DNA of 41,660 nucleotides from an uncultured Oscillospiraceae bacterium (lineage in GTDB: Bacteria > Bacillota > Clostridia > Oscillospirales > Oscillospiraceae): NCBI GenBank assembly GCA_947627715.1, contig CANQXK010000023.1, forward strand, positions 1 to 41,660, in the 5' to 3' direction. Below, piece after piece: positions 15,408 to 24,005 of this stretch. Under the pieces are notes generated by a model. That model was not told where the DNA came from. It did not search any database and saw only the letters and a list, made by a program, of their open reading frames with translations. How positions within the stretch are numbered: position 1 is the first letter of the stretch; every line of letters starts with the position of its first letter. A program made the translations under genes and the position numbers.

Positions 15408-15436
15408 TTTCTTTATAAACGTTTTTGTGCTATAAT
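15408..15436 (+). promoter_or_regulatory. Probable secA promoter
   Basis: TATAAT at 15431-15436 is a good -10 box about 35 bases before secA. The -35 position (15408-15413, TTTCTT) is poor, so only the -10 is convincing. Confidence 0.5.
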
Positions 15437-15470
15437 ATCTTGACAAAAAATATGCGAAAGGTATATTGCC

Positions 15471-18281
15471 ATGGGACTACTTACAAAGGTTTTCGGCACG
15501 AGAAGCGAGCGTGAGATCAAAAAGCTCATGCCGCAGGTGGAGAAGATAGAGGCGCTGGAGGACGAGATGCGCGGACTCACCGACGCGCAGCTTCGGGCAA
15601 AGACGGAGGAATTCAAGAGCCGCTATGCGGGGGGCGAGACGTTGGAGAGCCTCCTGCCGGAGGCGTTCGCCGTGTGCCGCGAGGCCGCGGACAGGGTGCT
15701 GGGGATGCGCCACTTCCGGGTACAGCTCATCGGCGGCATCGTCCTCCATCAGGGGCGCATCGCCGAGATGAAGACCGGCGAGGGCAAGACCTTAGTTGCC
15801 ACGCTCCCGGCGTATCTCAACGCCATCGCGGGGCAGGGGGTCCACATCGTCACCGTCAACGACTACCTGGCCCGCCGCGACTCGGAGTGGATGGGGAAGG
15901 TCTACCGCTTCCTGGGGCTTTCCGTGGGCCTCATCGTCCACGGCCTGACGGGCGCCCAGCGCAAGGCGGCCTACGACGCCGACATCACCTACTGCACCAA
16001 CAACGAGCTGGGCTTTGACTATCTGAGGGACAATATGGCCATCTACAAAAGCCAGATGGTCCAGCGGGGGCACGCCTTCGCCATCGTGGACGAGGTGGAC
16101 TCCATCCTCATCGACGAGGCCCGCACGCCCCTCATCATCTCCGGCCAGGGGGACGAGTCCACGGACCTCTACAGAAAGGCGGACGACTTCGTCTCCCGCC
16201 TGCGCAAGAAGGTCTACGCCTCGGTGGACGAGAAGGTGGACACCACCGACGAGGACGCGGACTACGTGGTGGACGAGAAGGCCCGCACCGCCACCCTCAC
16301 CGGCAGCGGCGTAGCCAAGGCCGAGCAGACGTTCGGGCTGGAGAACTACGCCGACATCGAAAACGCCACCCTCTCCCACCACATCAACCAGGCCCTGAAG
16401 GCCCACGGCATCATGAAGCGGGACGTGGACTACGTGGTGCGGGACGGCGAGATCATCATCGTGGATGAATTTACGGGCCGCCTCATGTTTGGCCGCCGCT
16501 ATTCCGAGGGCCTCCATCAGGCCATCGAGGCCAAGGAGCACGTGGACGTCCAGAGCGAGAACAAGACCCTGGCGACCATCACCTTCCAGAACTTCTTCCG
16601 CCTCTACGACAAGCTCTCCGGCATGACGGGCACCGCCCTCACCGAGGAGGAGGAATTTGGGGCCATCTACAACCTGGACATCGTGGAGATCCCCACCAAC
16701 AAGCCCCTCATGCGCCAGGACGACCCGGACGTGGTCTACAAAAACGACGCGGGCAAAAACCGGGCCATCATCGATCAGATCGTCGCCTGTCACGAGAAGG
16801 GCCAGCCGGTGCTGGTGGGCACCGTCTCCATTGAAAAGAGCGAATACCTCTCCAAGCTTCTCTCCAGAGAGGGCGTGAAGCACAACGTCCTGAACGCCAA
16901 GAACCACGAGCGCGAGGCGGAAATCATCGCCCAGGCCGGAAAGCTGGGCGCGGTGACCATCTCCACCAACATGGCCGGACGCGGAACGGACATCGTCCTG
17001 GGTGGCAACGCGGAGTTTATGGCCAGGGCCGATCTGCGCCGGGAGGGGATCCCCGATGAGATCATCGCGGAGGCCGTGGGCTACGCCGAGACGGACAACG
17101 AGGACATCCTGGCCGCCCGAAAGCAGTACGCCGACGCGCTGGCCAAATATAAGGCCGTCACCGACGCGGAGGCGCAGGAGGTCTGCGCCGCGGGGGGACT
17201 CTTCGTCCTGGGCACGGAGCGGCACGAGGCCCGGCGCATCGACAACCAGCTCCGAGGCCGTTCCGGCCGCCAGGGGGACCCCGGCGAGACGCGGTTCTTC
17301 ATCTCCATGACCGACGACCTGATGCGCCTCTTCGGCGGGGAGCGGCTCCAAATGATGATGGAGACGCTGAAGATCGACGAGGACACGCCCATCGACCAGA
17401 AGATCCTCTCCGGCGCCATTGAGAACGCCCAGAAGAAGGTGGAGAGCCAGAACTTCCAGTCCAGAAAGAACGTCCTGGAGTATGACGACGTGATGAACAC
17501 CCAGCGCGGCATCATCTACGAGCAGCGCCGCCGGGTCCTGGACGGGGAGGACGTCAGCGCCAACATCAGGCGCTGGATCGGCGAGGTCATCGCCGCCGAC
17601 GTGGCCACCGCCATGGCCCCGGAGATGGACGCCGGGAACGCCAGGCATAAGCAGCAGGAAGCGCCTGTGATGACCAAAGAGAAGCTGCTGGGCATGGTGG
17701 GGGGTTCGTTCTTGAAAGCCGCCCTCACCCCGGCGGACATGAAGGAGCTGCTGGACAGCGACCTGGAGGCGCTGAGCGCCCCGGAGCTGACGGAGAAGCT
17801 GACCGCCATGGCGGAGAGGACCTACGACGCCAGGGAGCGGGAGCTGGGCACGCCGGAGGGCGCGCCGCAGCCGGCCATGCGCGAGGTGGAGCGGGTGGTG
17901 CTGCTCAGAGTTGTGGATGAGTACTGGATGGACCACATCGACGCCATGCACGAGCTTCGCCAGGGCATCCGCCTGCGGGCCTACGCCCAGGTCAACCCGG
18001 TGGACGAGTATAAACGCGAGGGCGGCGATATGTTTGACGCCATGATCAACGGCATCCGCGAGGAGGTCGTGCGGAGGATGTTCATCGTCCGGGTGACGAG
18101 GGAACAGCCCATTGAGCGCAAGGCCGTCGCCAAAAACGCCGTGGCCGGAGCCAACGCCGGCGGCTCGGACGTGAAGAAAAAGCCGGTGAAGGTGGTCAAG
18201 ATCGGCAGAAACGACCCCTGCCCCTGCGGGAGCGGGCTGAAGTGGAAAAAGTGTACCTGCAAGGAGTACCATCCAGAATAA
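15471..18281 (+). CDS. secA: Preprotein translocase ATPase SecA
   Basis: A 936-residue motor that drives exported proteins through SecYEG. The first nucleotide-binding domain has MKTGEGKT (100-107), [10 protein letters not shown] and [20 protein letters not shown]; the preprotein cross-linking domain follows. The second nucleotide-binding domain has [15 protein letters not shown] and [11 protein letters not shown]. The helical scaffold/wing region is followed by a C-terminal SEC-C zinc motif with CPCGSG and KKCTC. It is longer than Bacillus SecA (841) but normal for clostridia. ATG 15471 follows GAAAGGTATATT. Element C follows the stop within 10 bases. Confidence 0.97.
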   Translation: MGLLTKVFGTRSEREIKKLMPQVEKIEALEDEMRGLTDAQLRAKTEEFKSRYAGGETLESLLPEAFAVCREAADRVLGMRHFRVQLIGGIVLHQGRIAEMKTGEGKTLVATLPAYLNAIAGQGVHIVTVNDYLARRDSEWMGKVYRFLGLSVGLIVHGLTGAQRKAAYDADITYCTNNELGFDYLRDNMAIYKSQMVQRGHAFAIVDEVDSILIDEARTPLIISGQGDESTDLYRKADDFVSRLRKKVYASVDEKVDTTDEDADYVVDEKARTATLTGSGVAKAEQTFGLENYADIENATLSHHINQALKAHGIMKRDVDYVVRDGEIIIVDEFTGRLMFGRRYSEGLHQAIEAKEHVDVQSENKTLATITFQNFFRLYDKLSGMTGTALTEEEEFGAIYNLDIVEIPTNKPLMRQDDPDVVYKNDAGKNRAIIDQIVACHEKGQPVLVGTVSIEKSEYLSKLLSREGVKHNVLNAKNHEREAEIIAQAGKLGAVTISTNMAGRGTDIVLGGNAEFMARADLRREGIPDEIIAEAVGYAETDNEDILAARKQYADALAKYKAVTDAEAQEVCAAGGLFVLGTERHEARRIDNQLRGRSGRQGDPGETRFFISMTDDLMRLFGGERLQMMMETLKIDEDTPIDQKILSGAIENAQKKVESQNFQSRKNVLEYDDVMNTQRGIIYEQRRRVLDGEDVSANIRRWIGEVIAADVATAMAPEMDAGNARHKQQEAPVMTKEKLLGMVGGSFLKAALTPADMKELLDSDLEALSAPELTEKLTAMAERTYDARERELGTPEGAPQPAMREVERVVLLRVVDEYWMDHIDAMHELRQGIRLRAYAQVNPVDEYKREGGDMFDAMINGIREEVVRRMFIVRVTREQPIERKAVAKNAVAGANAGGSDVKKKPVKVVKIGRNDPCPCGSGLKWKKCTCKEYHPE

Positions 18282-18288
18282 ACTGGCT

Positions 18289-18465
18289 CGAAAGCCCTGA
18301 CGGGCTTTCGATGCCAAGGGGATGCGTGCGGATAATTTTTCTGAATTCCGCGGAATTCAGAAAAATTATTCTGCTGTCGCCCTGCGCGCGCCGCAAGCGG
18401 CGCACTTGGGCGACAAGTGGGATTTTTCGCGTGGCGAAGCCCCACGAAAAACAGTTGATTTGGAT
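18289..18465 (+). repeat. Multi-hairpin intergenic element, copy C
   Basis: This secA-pgeF gap repeats the architecture of copy A with different stem sequences. Hairpin I is CGAAAGCCC/GGGCTTTCG (18289-18310). The spacer AAGGGGATGCGTGCGG is close to the AAAGGGGAACGTGCGG of copy A. Hairpin II is a perfect 17-bp stem, ATAATTTTTCTGAATTC (18332-18348) and its complement (18353-18369), loop CGCG. CTGCTG then leads into hairpin III, GTCGCCC (18376-18382) with GGGCGAC (18408-18414) and a GC-rich inner stem. GTGGGA leads into hairpin IV, TTTTT-CG-CGTGG with CCACGAAAAA (18423-18451). Pairing is kept while bases change relative to copies A and B. Confidence 0.65.
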
Positions 18466-18480
18466 TTGTGAGCTGTGTCA

Positions 18481-19275
18481 ATGGATCTTATTGAAAAAAA
18501 CGTAAACGGCCTGCCCCTTCTGGCCGCGCCCAACATCCCCGCTGTCCACGCCTTTACCACGCGCTTCGGCGGGGTGAGCGAGGGGGCGTTCGCCTCCCTG
18601 AACCTGGGGGAGAACCGGGGCGACAGCCCGGAGGCGGTGCGGGAGAATTACCGCCGCCTGAAAGCGGCGCTGGGTATCGGGAAGCTGTGCTTTACAAGGC
18701 AGGTGCACGGGACCTTCGTGCGTCCTGTCACCTCCGCCGACGCCCGCGAGTCCTTCGACCCGCTCCCCTGCGCCTGTGACGGGCTGGTGACGGACGAGCC
18801 GGGGCTGGGCCTCATCATCTTTATCGCCGACTGCATCCCCCTCCTTCTCCATGACCCGGAGCGCGGGGTGATCGCCGCCGTCCACGCCGGATGGCGGGGG
18901 AGCGTGGGGGACATCGCGGGGAAGGCCGTCCAGGCCATGACGGCGCTTGGCGCGGCCCCCGCCCACATCCGGGCCGCCATCGGCCCCGGCATCTCCCGGT
19001 GCTGCTTCGAGACGGGGCCGGAGGTTCCGGAGGCGGTGATGGCCGTCCTGGGCCGGGAGGGCCGGGAATATATCGACGACCCCGGCCGGGAAACGGACAA
19101 ATTTTTCGTGGACCTGAAGGGCGTCAACCGGGCGCTCCTTATAAGGGCCGGGGTGGAGCCGGACAACATCGCGGTCTCCGATGAGTGTACCATGTGCCGC
19201 CCGGACAAATACTGGTCCCACCGCCACACCGGGGGACTGCGCGGCTCGCAGGCGGCGGTCATCGCCCTGCTGTGA
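18481..19275 (+). CDS. pgeF: Purine nucleoside phosphorylase/peptidoglycan-editing factor family (PgeF, YfiH)
   Basis: A 264-residue single-domain protein of the former laccase/DUF152 family. The zinc-site residues are present: His in RQVHGTF, Cys in IADCIPLLL and His in AVHAGWRGSVGD. HTGGLRGSQA ends the domain. Members have been shown to act as adenosine/purine nucleoside phosphorylases or deaminases, and E. coli YfiH prevents misincorporation of serine into peptidoglycan, so the physiological role here is open. Start choice is weak: ATG 18481 or GTG 18475, neither with a clear Shine-Dalgarno sequence. The hairpin-rich element C lies just upstream. Confidence 0.88.
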   Translation: MDLIEKNVNGLPLLAAPNIPAVHAFTTRFGGVSEGAFASLNLGENRGDSPEAVRENYRRLKAALGIGKLCFTRQVHGTFVRPVTSADARESFDPLPCACDGLVTDEPGLGLIIFIADCIPLLLHDPERGVIAAVHAGWRGSVGDIAGKAVQAMTALGAAPAHIRAAIGPGISRCCFETGPEVPEAVMAVLGREGREYIDDPGRETDKFFVDLKGVNRALLIRAGVEPDNIAVSDECTMCRPDKYWSHRHTGGLRGSQAAVIALL

Positions 19276-19302
19276 GGAGAGAGAAAAGGGAGGATTGAGC
19301 CT

Positions 19303-20910
19303 GTGAGGCCATTGAGATTCAAAACGGCGGCCGCGCTGATGGCGCTGCTTCTGCTGCTCACCGGCTGCCAGCGCGCGCCGGCGCCGCCTGTGACGGGGAC
19401 CGGCGGCGAGACGGGGCAGGAGACCCAGACCCAGCCGGAGGCCACCGCCCCGGCCCAGGAGGACGACGTCCCAAGGCCGGGGGAGAGCGCGGTGAAGGCC
19501 GACGGCCTTTTCAGCCTGACCTATTCCCCGGAGGGGTCCCTGAACCCGCTGACGGGGACGGATTACTATAACGAGCAGCTCATGGGCCTGCTGTACGAGG
19601 GCCTTTTCGCCCTGGACGGGGAACTCTCCCCGGAGCCGGTGCTGTGCGAGAGTTTCTCCACCGAGGACGGGCAGACCTACGCCCTGAAGATCCGGGAGGG
19701 CGTCCGCTTCCATGACGGCTCGCTTCTGGACACCGACGACGTGACCTATACCCTCAACATCGCCCGCCGCTCGCCGAAATACTCCGCGCGCCTGGAGGAC
19801 ATCGACTCCGTGGGCGTGTCGGACGACATGACGGTGACGGTGCGCCTCAAGCGGGTCAACTATGCGTTCCCGGCGGTGCTGGACGTGCCCATCATCAAAA
19901 ACGGGCAGGCGGACGCGGAGGAACCCCTGGGCACCGGCCCGTATGTGAAAAACGGCGAAAGGCTGGTGGCCTTCCCCTCCCACAGGGAGTACAGCGCCGC
20001 CTCCCTGCGGTCGATCACCCTCCGGGAGATCCGGGAGGACGACCTCTCCGACGCCTTCTCCTACAGGAACATCGACCTTGTGAACATCGACCCCACGGGG
20101 AACAGCAAATTCAACGTCCACATGGTGCACGAGACGCGCTACTACGACACCACGGACCTTCTGTACCTGGGCTTCAACTGTACGTATGGCGACGCCTCGG
20201 ACAACTACCTCCGGCAGGCCCTGATGAGGCTGGTGGACCTGGACGGCATATGCGCGGACATCTATGAGAACGCCGCCAGGCGCTCCGTGTTCGTCCTGAA
20301 CCCGGCCCTGGGCCTTACGGACGAGACGGATGAGACGGGCTACGGCTACTCGCGGCAGAATTTCAGAAGGCTTGCCGTCAACGCCGGCCTTGAGGACGTG
20401 GACTCCGACGGCTTTTTGGAGCACAACGGCGAGAAGATGGAGCTTAAGCTCCTGGTCAACTCCGAGACCACCAAAAAGGTGGAGGCGGCGGAGCGGATCG
20501 TCACCGAGATGCAGAACATGGGGATCAACGTAAAGCTTGAGAGCATGAGCTTTTCCAATTTCCAGCGCGCCCTGTCCCAGGGCAGCTTCGATATGTACCT
20601 GGGGGAGGCCCGGCTGAAGGCGGACTTCGACGTGGGGGCGCTGTTCTACGGGACCCTCAACTACAGCTTCAGAAGCAACGGCTCCTACCGGGAGCTGGTG
20701 GATGCGTTCCTGGCCGCCCCGGACGGGGAGAGCCGGGCGGCTGCGGCCCTGGAGCTGGACCTTTTCGCCGCGGAGGACGCCATGATCGTCCCCATAGCCT
20801 ACAAGCGGCGGGCCGTGGTGACCCACGTCGGGGTGGTTTCGGGCCTCGCCCCCAGCCAGACAAGCGTGTTTAACGGCGTCCTCAACTGGCAGGTGGACCT
20901 TGACGCCTGA
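19303..20910 (+). CDS. ABC transporter solute-binding lipoprotein, family 5 (peptide/nickel type)
   Basis: A 535-residue lipoprotein. The signal ends LLLLTGC (lipid-bound C22), and a Thr/Glu/Gln-rich spacer follows. The binding fold begins at LFSLTYSPEGSLNPLTGTD, with the family-5 motif YALKIREGVRFHDGS and a later LGFNC strand. Proteins of this family bind oligopeptides, nickel or other solutes for import. No permease or ATPase gene is near, so it is an orphan receptor, possibly serving a transporter elsewhere. GTG 19303 is chosen because GGGAGG lies nine bases ahead. It lies in the secA-pgeF-cdd-ychF run. Confidence 0.88.
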   Translation: MRPLRFKTAAALMALLLLLTGCQRAPAPPVTGTGGETGQETQTQPEATAPAQEDDVPRPGESAVKADGLFSLTYSPEGSLNPLTGTDYYNEQLMGLLYEGLFALDGELSPEPVLCESFSTEDGQTYALKIREGVRFHDGSLLDTDDVTYTLNIARRSPKYSARLEDIDSVGVSDDMTVTVRLKRVNYAFPAVLDVPIIKNGQADAEEPLGTGPYVKNGERLVAFPSHREYSAASLRSITLREIREDDLSDAFSYRNIDLVNIDPTGNSKFNVHMVHETRYYDTTDLLYLGFNCTYGDASDNYLRQALMRLVDLDGICADIYENAARRSVFVLNPALGLTDETDETGYGYSRQNFRRLAVNAGLEDVDSDGFLEHNGEKMELKLLVNSETTKKVEAAERIVTEMQNMGINVKLESMSFSNFQRALSQGSFDMYLGEARLKADFDVGALFYGTLNYSFRSNGSYRELVDAFLAAPDGESRAAAALELDLFAAEDAMIVPIAYKRRAVVTHVGVVSGLAPSQTSVFNGVLNWQVDLDA

Positions 20911-20952
20911 GAGGGCCGTTGAGCCATATAGAAAGAGAAAGAGGGCATAGCG

Positions 20953-21342
20953 ATGACGGACAGAGAACTGATCAACATGGCCGTGGCCGCCGCAGAGTAC
21001 TCCTACGCGCCCTACTCCAACAGGAGCTTCGGCGCGGCGCTGGAATGCGCCGACGGCACGGTCTTCACCGGGTGCTCCGTGGAGAACGCGGCCCTCGGCG
21101 CCACCATCTGCGCCGAACGCGCCGCCCTTTGTCAGGCGGTGTCCCGCGGCTACCGCGCCTTCCGGCGGCTGGCCGTGTACTCCGCCCAGAGCGCCGACTA
21201 CTGCACGCCCTGCGGCACGTGCCGCCAGGTCCTCAGCGAGTTTTCGCCGGAGATGGAGCTTCTGTGCGCCCGGTCCGACGGGCGGTACGTGAGCTACAAG
21301 CTCCGCCAGCTTCTGCCGGTGACGGTCCCCCGTCAGGTCTGA
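20953..21342 (+). CDS. cdd: Cytidine deaminase
   Basis: The protein has 129 residues, the size of the homotetrameric short cytidine deaminase. Zinc-site motifs are CAERAAL (Cys and catalytic Glu) and PCGTCRQVL (two Cys). SYAPYSN and GCSVENAA are typical substrate-site stretches. It converts cytidine and deoxycytidine to uridine forms in pyrimidine salvage. The start ATG is 43 bases after the lipoprotein gene, and ychF follows after 53 bases. Confidence 0.96.
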   Translation: MTDRELINMAVAAAEYSYAPYSNRSFGAALECADGTVFTGCSVENAALGATICAERAALCQAVSRGYRAFRRLAVYSAQSADYCTPCGTCRQVLSEFSPEMELLCARSDGRYVSYKLRQLLPVTVPRQV

Positions 21343-21395
21343 GAGGACGGTCCCCCGCCGCCTTAAAAAGTAAAATAATCAACAGGAGAGAGAAC

Positions 21396-22493
21396 ATGAA
21401 ATTAGGCATCGTCGGGCTTCCCAACGTGGGCAAGTCCACCCTTTTCAACGCCATCACCAACGCCGGGGCGGAGGCGGCCAACTACCCCTTCTGCACCATC
21501 GAACCCAACGTGGGCACCGTCACGGTGCCGGACAGGAGGCTCGAGTATCTGGCCAATATGTACAGCCCCAAAAAGGTCACCCCCGCCGTCATCGAGTTCG
21601 TGGACATCGCGGGACTTGTGAAGGGCGCCTCCAAGGGGGAGGGGCTGGGGAACAAATTCCTGGAGAACATCCGCCGCACGGACGCCATCGTCCATGTGGT
21701 CAGGTGCTTCGACGACGAGAACGTCATCCACGTGGAGGGCGGGGCCGACCCCGCCAGGGACATGGACATCATCGACCTGGAGCTGATCATGGCCGACCTT
21801 GAGATGGTGGACCGCCGCCTGGAAAAGGCCCAGAAAGCCTCCCGCGGCGGGGACAAGAAGCTCCGCCACGAGGCCGAGGTGCTGGAGGCCCTCCACGCCC
21901 ACCTGGACGCGGGCAAGTCCGCCAGGAGCTTCGAGACGGACTCCGAGGACGACGCGGCCCTCGTGGCGGCCTCCGACCTTCTCTCCCTGAAGCCCGTCAT
22001 ATACGCTGCCAACATGGACGAGGCGGGCGTGGCGGACTTTGCCAACAACGCCTACTACCGGGCGGTCAAAGAGCGGGCGGACGCCGAGGGGGCGCAGGTC
22101 CTCCCCATCTGCGCCAAGACCGAGCAGGAGCTGACGGAGCTTGACGAGGCCGAGCGGGGCCTGTTTTTAGAGGAGATGGGCCTTTCCGAGTCCGGCCTTG
22201 ACCGGCTCATCAAATGCTCCTACGAGCTTCTGGGCCTCATCTCTTTCCTCACCGCCGGGGCGGACGAGTGCCGCGCCTGGACCATCACAAGGGGCACCCG
22301 CGCCCCCCAGGCCGCCGGAAAGATCCACTCCGACTTCGAGCGGGGCTTCATCCGGGCCGAGATCGTGGCCTTCGACGACCTGGAGGCCTGCGGCTCCATG
22401 GCGGCGGCCAAAGAAAAGGGCCTTGTGCGCAGCGAGGGCAAGGACTACGTGATGCGCGACGGCGACGTGACCCTCTTCCGCTTCAACGTGTGA
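21396..22493 (+). CDS. ychF: Redox-regulated ATPase YchF (Obg family)
   Basis: The protein has 365 residues, the standard length. The P-loop is GLPNVGKST (7-15), and DIAGLVKGASKGEGLGNKFL is the Obg switch region. A coiled-coil insert (EMVDRRLEKAQKASRGG) precedes the NxxE-type ATP-specificity loop (YAANMDEAG). The TGS domain is C-terminal (AWTITRGTRAPQAAGKIHSD). YchF hydrolyses ATP rather than GTP, binds ribosomes and is linked to stress tolerance. ATG 21396 follows CAGGAGAG. Confidence 0.96.
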   Translation: MKLGIVGLPNVGKSTLFNAITNAGAEAANYPFCTIEPNVGTVTVPDRRLEYLANMYSPKKVTPAVIEFVDIAGLVKGASKGEGLGNKFLENIRRTDAIVHVVRCFDDENVIHVEGGADPARDMDIIDLELIMADLEMVDRRLEKAQKASRGGDKKLRHEAEVLEALHAHLDAGKSARSFETDSEDDAALVAASDLLSLKPVIYAANMDEAGVADFANNAYYRAVKERADAEGAQVLPICAKTEQELTELDEAERGLFLEEMGLSESGLDRLIKCSYELLGLISFLTAGADECRAWTITRGTRAPQAAGKIHSDFERGFIRAEIVAFDDLEACGSMAAAKEKGLVRSEGKDYVMRDGDVTLFRFNV

Positions 22494-22496
22494 GCC

Positions 22497-23219
22497 ATGG
22501 AGAAGAAAAAACGCATTGACGCCATCGACGCGGCGCGGGGACTTGCCCTTATACTTATGGTCATTCACCATGGACTTTTGGATCTGATCGTCCTTTGCGG
22601 CGCCCCGGAGTGGCTTTTTACAAACCCCGTTTTTGACGTGCTTCACTACATCTTCGCCGGCCTTTTCATCTTCCTTGCGGGCCTTTGCTGCCGCTTTTCC
22701 CGCAGCAACCTGAAGCGCGGCGTCCTCTGCTTCGCCATCGCCATGGGGATGACCGTGGTGACGAGCCTCCCCATCATCAACGAACCCATCCGCTTCGGCG
22801 TCCTCCACCTGCTGGGCTTCTCCATGGTCTTCTTCGCCCTGACCCACAAGGCGTGGGACGCCATACCCCGGAAGGCCGCGCCGGCGATCTACATTGGACT
22901 GCTGATCTTCACCGCGTGGCTGGTGGAGCACACCTCCATCGGCCCCGCCGCCAACTGGCTCTTCCCCTTCGGCTGGGTCCCCGACGTGTTCTACAGCGCC
23001 GACTGGTTCCCCATCTTCCCCTGGATCTTCGTGTTCCTTTTGGGGACCTGGGCGGGCCTCTACGTGGTGGAGCGCAGGCTCCCTGAGAAATTCTACACCT
23101 TTACCTGCCCCGTCCTCCCACAGATCGGCCGCAGGAGCCTTCTCATCTACATCCTCCACCAGCCCATCCTGTACGCCCTCATCTACGCCGTCCAGGCCCT
23201 GCTCCCCACCGGCAAATGA
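22497..23219 (+). CDS. DUF1624 integral membrane acyltransferase-like protein
   Basis: A 240-residue protein with about six or seven membrane helices. It starts with RIDAIDAARGLALILMVIHH, the mark of the DUF1624/heparan-alpha-glucosaminide N-acetyltransferase-like family. The motif GRRSLLIYILHQPILY at the C-terminus is also typical. The family is thought to transfer acyl groups across the membrane, with no defined substrate here. The ATG is three bases after the ychF stop, so expression is probably coupled. A cluster of hairpins follows the stop. Confidence 0.82.
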   Translation: MEKKKRIDAIDAARGLALILMVIHHGLLDLIVLCGAPEWLFTNPVFDVLHYIFAGLFIFLAGLCCRFSRSNLKRGVLCFAIAMGMTVVTSLPIINEPIRFGVLHLLGFSMVFFALTHKAWDAIPRKAAPAIYIGLLIFTAWLVEHTSIGPAANWLFPFGWVPDVFYSADWFPIFPWIFVFLLGTWAGLYVVERRLPEKFYTFTCPVLPQIGRRSLLIYILHQPILYALIYAVQALLPTGK

Positions 23220-23230
23220 TACAAACATCT

Positions 23231-23261
23231 TCGCCGGAGAAGGCCAAAGGCCCTTTTCGAC
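23231..23261. terminator. Hairpin I-type terminator after the DUF1624 gene
   Basis: GCCGGAGAAGGCC...GGCCCTTTTCGAC forms an imperfect stem-loop, the same type as hairpin I of the dispersed elements. A second stem, AGACCGCT/AGCGGTCT (23272-23291), follows directly. Confidence 0.6.
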
Positions 23262-23310
23262 AGACAAAAAAAGACCGCTGTGAAGCGGTCTATTTTGCAG
23301 ATTATCAAAA

Positions 23311-23510
23311 AACTCAACTTGAGTATTTTTTCCGGCGACCTGCGCGTCGGAAAAAATCCCTTTTGTTTTGCGGAGTGTGCGGCCACAAGGGGGCCGTGCG
23401 CGGAGCAAAACAGCAGGGAAAGTCCGCGTGAATTTCGCAAAATTCACGGGGAGTTTCCCGCACGTTCCCCTTTGTCGGAAAAAGGCCAAAGGCCTTTTTT
23501 CGACAGGTTG
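23311..23510 (-). repeat. Multi-hairpin intergenic element, copy B
   Basis: Read on the minus strand, this is a shorter relative of copy A. Hairpin I is 23504-23474. The spacer AAAGGGGAACGTGCGG is identical to that in copy A. Hairpin II is about 23460-23414, GGGAAA/TTTCCC outside and an 11-bp stem with one mismatch and loop TGCG inside. Hairpin III closes with GTTTTGC and GCAAAAC (23411-23405 and 23371-23365) and contains a CGGCC/GGCCG inner stem. Hairpin IV has the same 10-bp stem as copy A (23357-23325) with a different loop. TTGAGTTTTTTGA follows, as in copy A. Confidence 0.7.
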
Positions 23511-23514
23511 AAAA

Positions 23515-23541
23515 AAAGACCGCTTTACAGCGGTCTTTTTT
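23515..23541 (-). terminator. Terminator of tRNA-Arg
   Basis: AGACCGCT/AGCGGTCT with a four-base loop and T-runs on both sides begins right after the tRNA. A nearly identical stem is at 23272-23291, on the far side of element B. Confidence 0.85.
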
Positions 23542-23618
23542 TGGTACGCCTGAAGGGACTCGAACCCCCGGTCTCGCGGTTCGTAGCCGCGCACTCTATC
23601 CAGCTGAGCTACAGGCGC
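23542..23618 (-). tRNA. tRNA-Arg (anticodon ACG)
   Basis: A 77-base gene with acceptor GCGCCTG/CAGGCGT (one G-U at the end), a D-arm, anticodon loop CTACGAA giving ACG, T-loop TTCGAGT and an encoded CCA end. ACG is normally modified to ICG and reads CGU, CGC and CGA. Confidence 0.95.
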
Positions 23619-23635
23619 GCTTCAAGAGCCCCACT

Positions 23636-23664
23636 ATAATATCATTATATAATTGAAATTGCAA
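23636..23664 (-). promoter_or_regulatory. Promoter of tRNA-Arg
   Basis: TTGCAA (23664-23659), 17 bases, TATTAT (23641-23636) on the minus strand, about 18 bases before the tRNA. Confidence 0.72.
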
Positions 23665-23715
23665 GTCTTTTTTTACGCTTCGGGCAAAAAATTTTAGCCG
23701 CCGGCAAAAAAAGTG

Positions 23716-23744
23716 TTGACAACCGTGATACCATGGGTTAAAAT
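23716..23744 (+). promoter_or_regulatory. Promoter of tRNA-Val
   Basis: TTGACA (23716-23721), 17 bases, TAAAAT (23739-23744), about 14 bases before the tRNA. Confidence 0.88.
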
Positions 23745-23757
23745 AATGGACGCTGAC

Positions 23758-23834
23758 GGACGATTAGCTCAGCTGGTATGAGCATCCGCTTGACGTGCGG
23801 AGGGTCACAGGTTCAAGTCCTGTATCGTCCACCA
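23758..23834 (+). tRNA. tRNA-Val (anticodon GAC)
   Basis: A 77-base gene with acceptor GGACGAT/ATCGTCC, anticodon stem TCCGC/GCGGA with loop TTGACGT giving GAC, T-loop TTCAAGT, and an encoded CCA. It reads GUC and GUU valine codons. Confidence 0.95.
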
Positions 23835-23840
23835 ACCAAA

Positions 23841-23870
23841 ACCCGGAGCCTTTTGGCTCCGGGATTTTTC
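23841..23870 (+). terminator. Terminator of tRNA-Val
   Basis: CCCGGAGCC/GGCTCCGGG with loop TTTT, then ATTTTTC, seven bases after the tRNA. Confidence 0.88.
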
Positions 23871-23941
23871 GTATCTCCCGCCCCCGCGCGGGGCCGCTCC
23901 CCGGCGGAGGAAGAAAAATGAAAAAAAGTTGCGCCTCCCCC

Positions 23942-23990
23942 TTGACAGGGGAGGTTTAATCTGTTAGACTTAGTTTAACCCATTAAACCT
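23942..23990 (+). promoter_or_regulatory. blaI promoter with overlapping dyad operator
   Basis: The promoter is TTGACA (23942-23947), 17 bases, TAGACT (23965-23970). A perfect inverted repeat, AGGTTTAAT (23952-23960) and ATTAAACCT (23982-23990), brackets the -10 box. An inner dyad, GTTTAA (23973-23978) and TTAAAC (23983-23988), overlaps it. This is a good candidate for the BlaI autoregulatory operator, although it lacks the TACA/TGTA core of staphylococcal bla operators. Confidence 0.75.
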
Positions 23991-24005
23991 ACGGAGGCGC
24001 TTACC

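Noticed and set aside
15440-15467. TTGACA...TATATT just before secA as its promoter
   Set aside because: It would start transcription at or after the ATG. TATAAT at 15431 is better placed.
22167-23594. Minus-strand frame through ychF, DUF1624, element B and tRNA-Arg, sharing a peptide with a frame in element A
   Set aside because: The shared peptide (about RQRGTCGKL.VNFAKFTR) comes from repeated hairpin DNA in elements A and B, not from protein conservation; the frame crosses a tRNA gene.
23542-23834. tRNA-targeted integration site
   Set aside because: Both tRNAs have normal ends with their own promoters and terminators, and no direct repeat of a tRNA 3' end was seen in the window.
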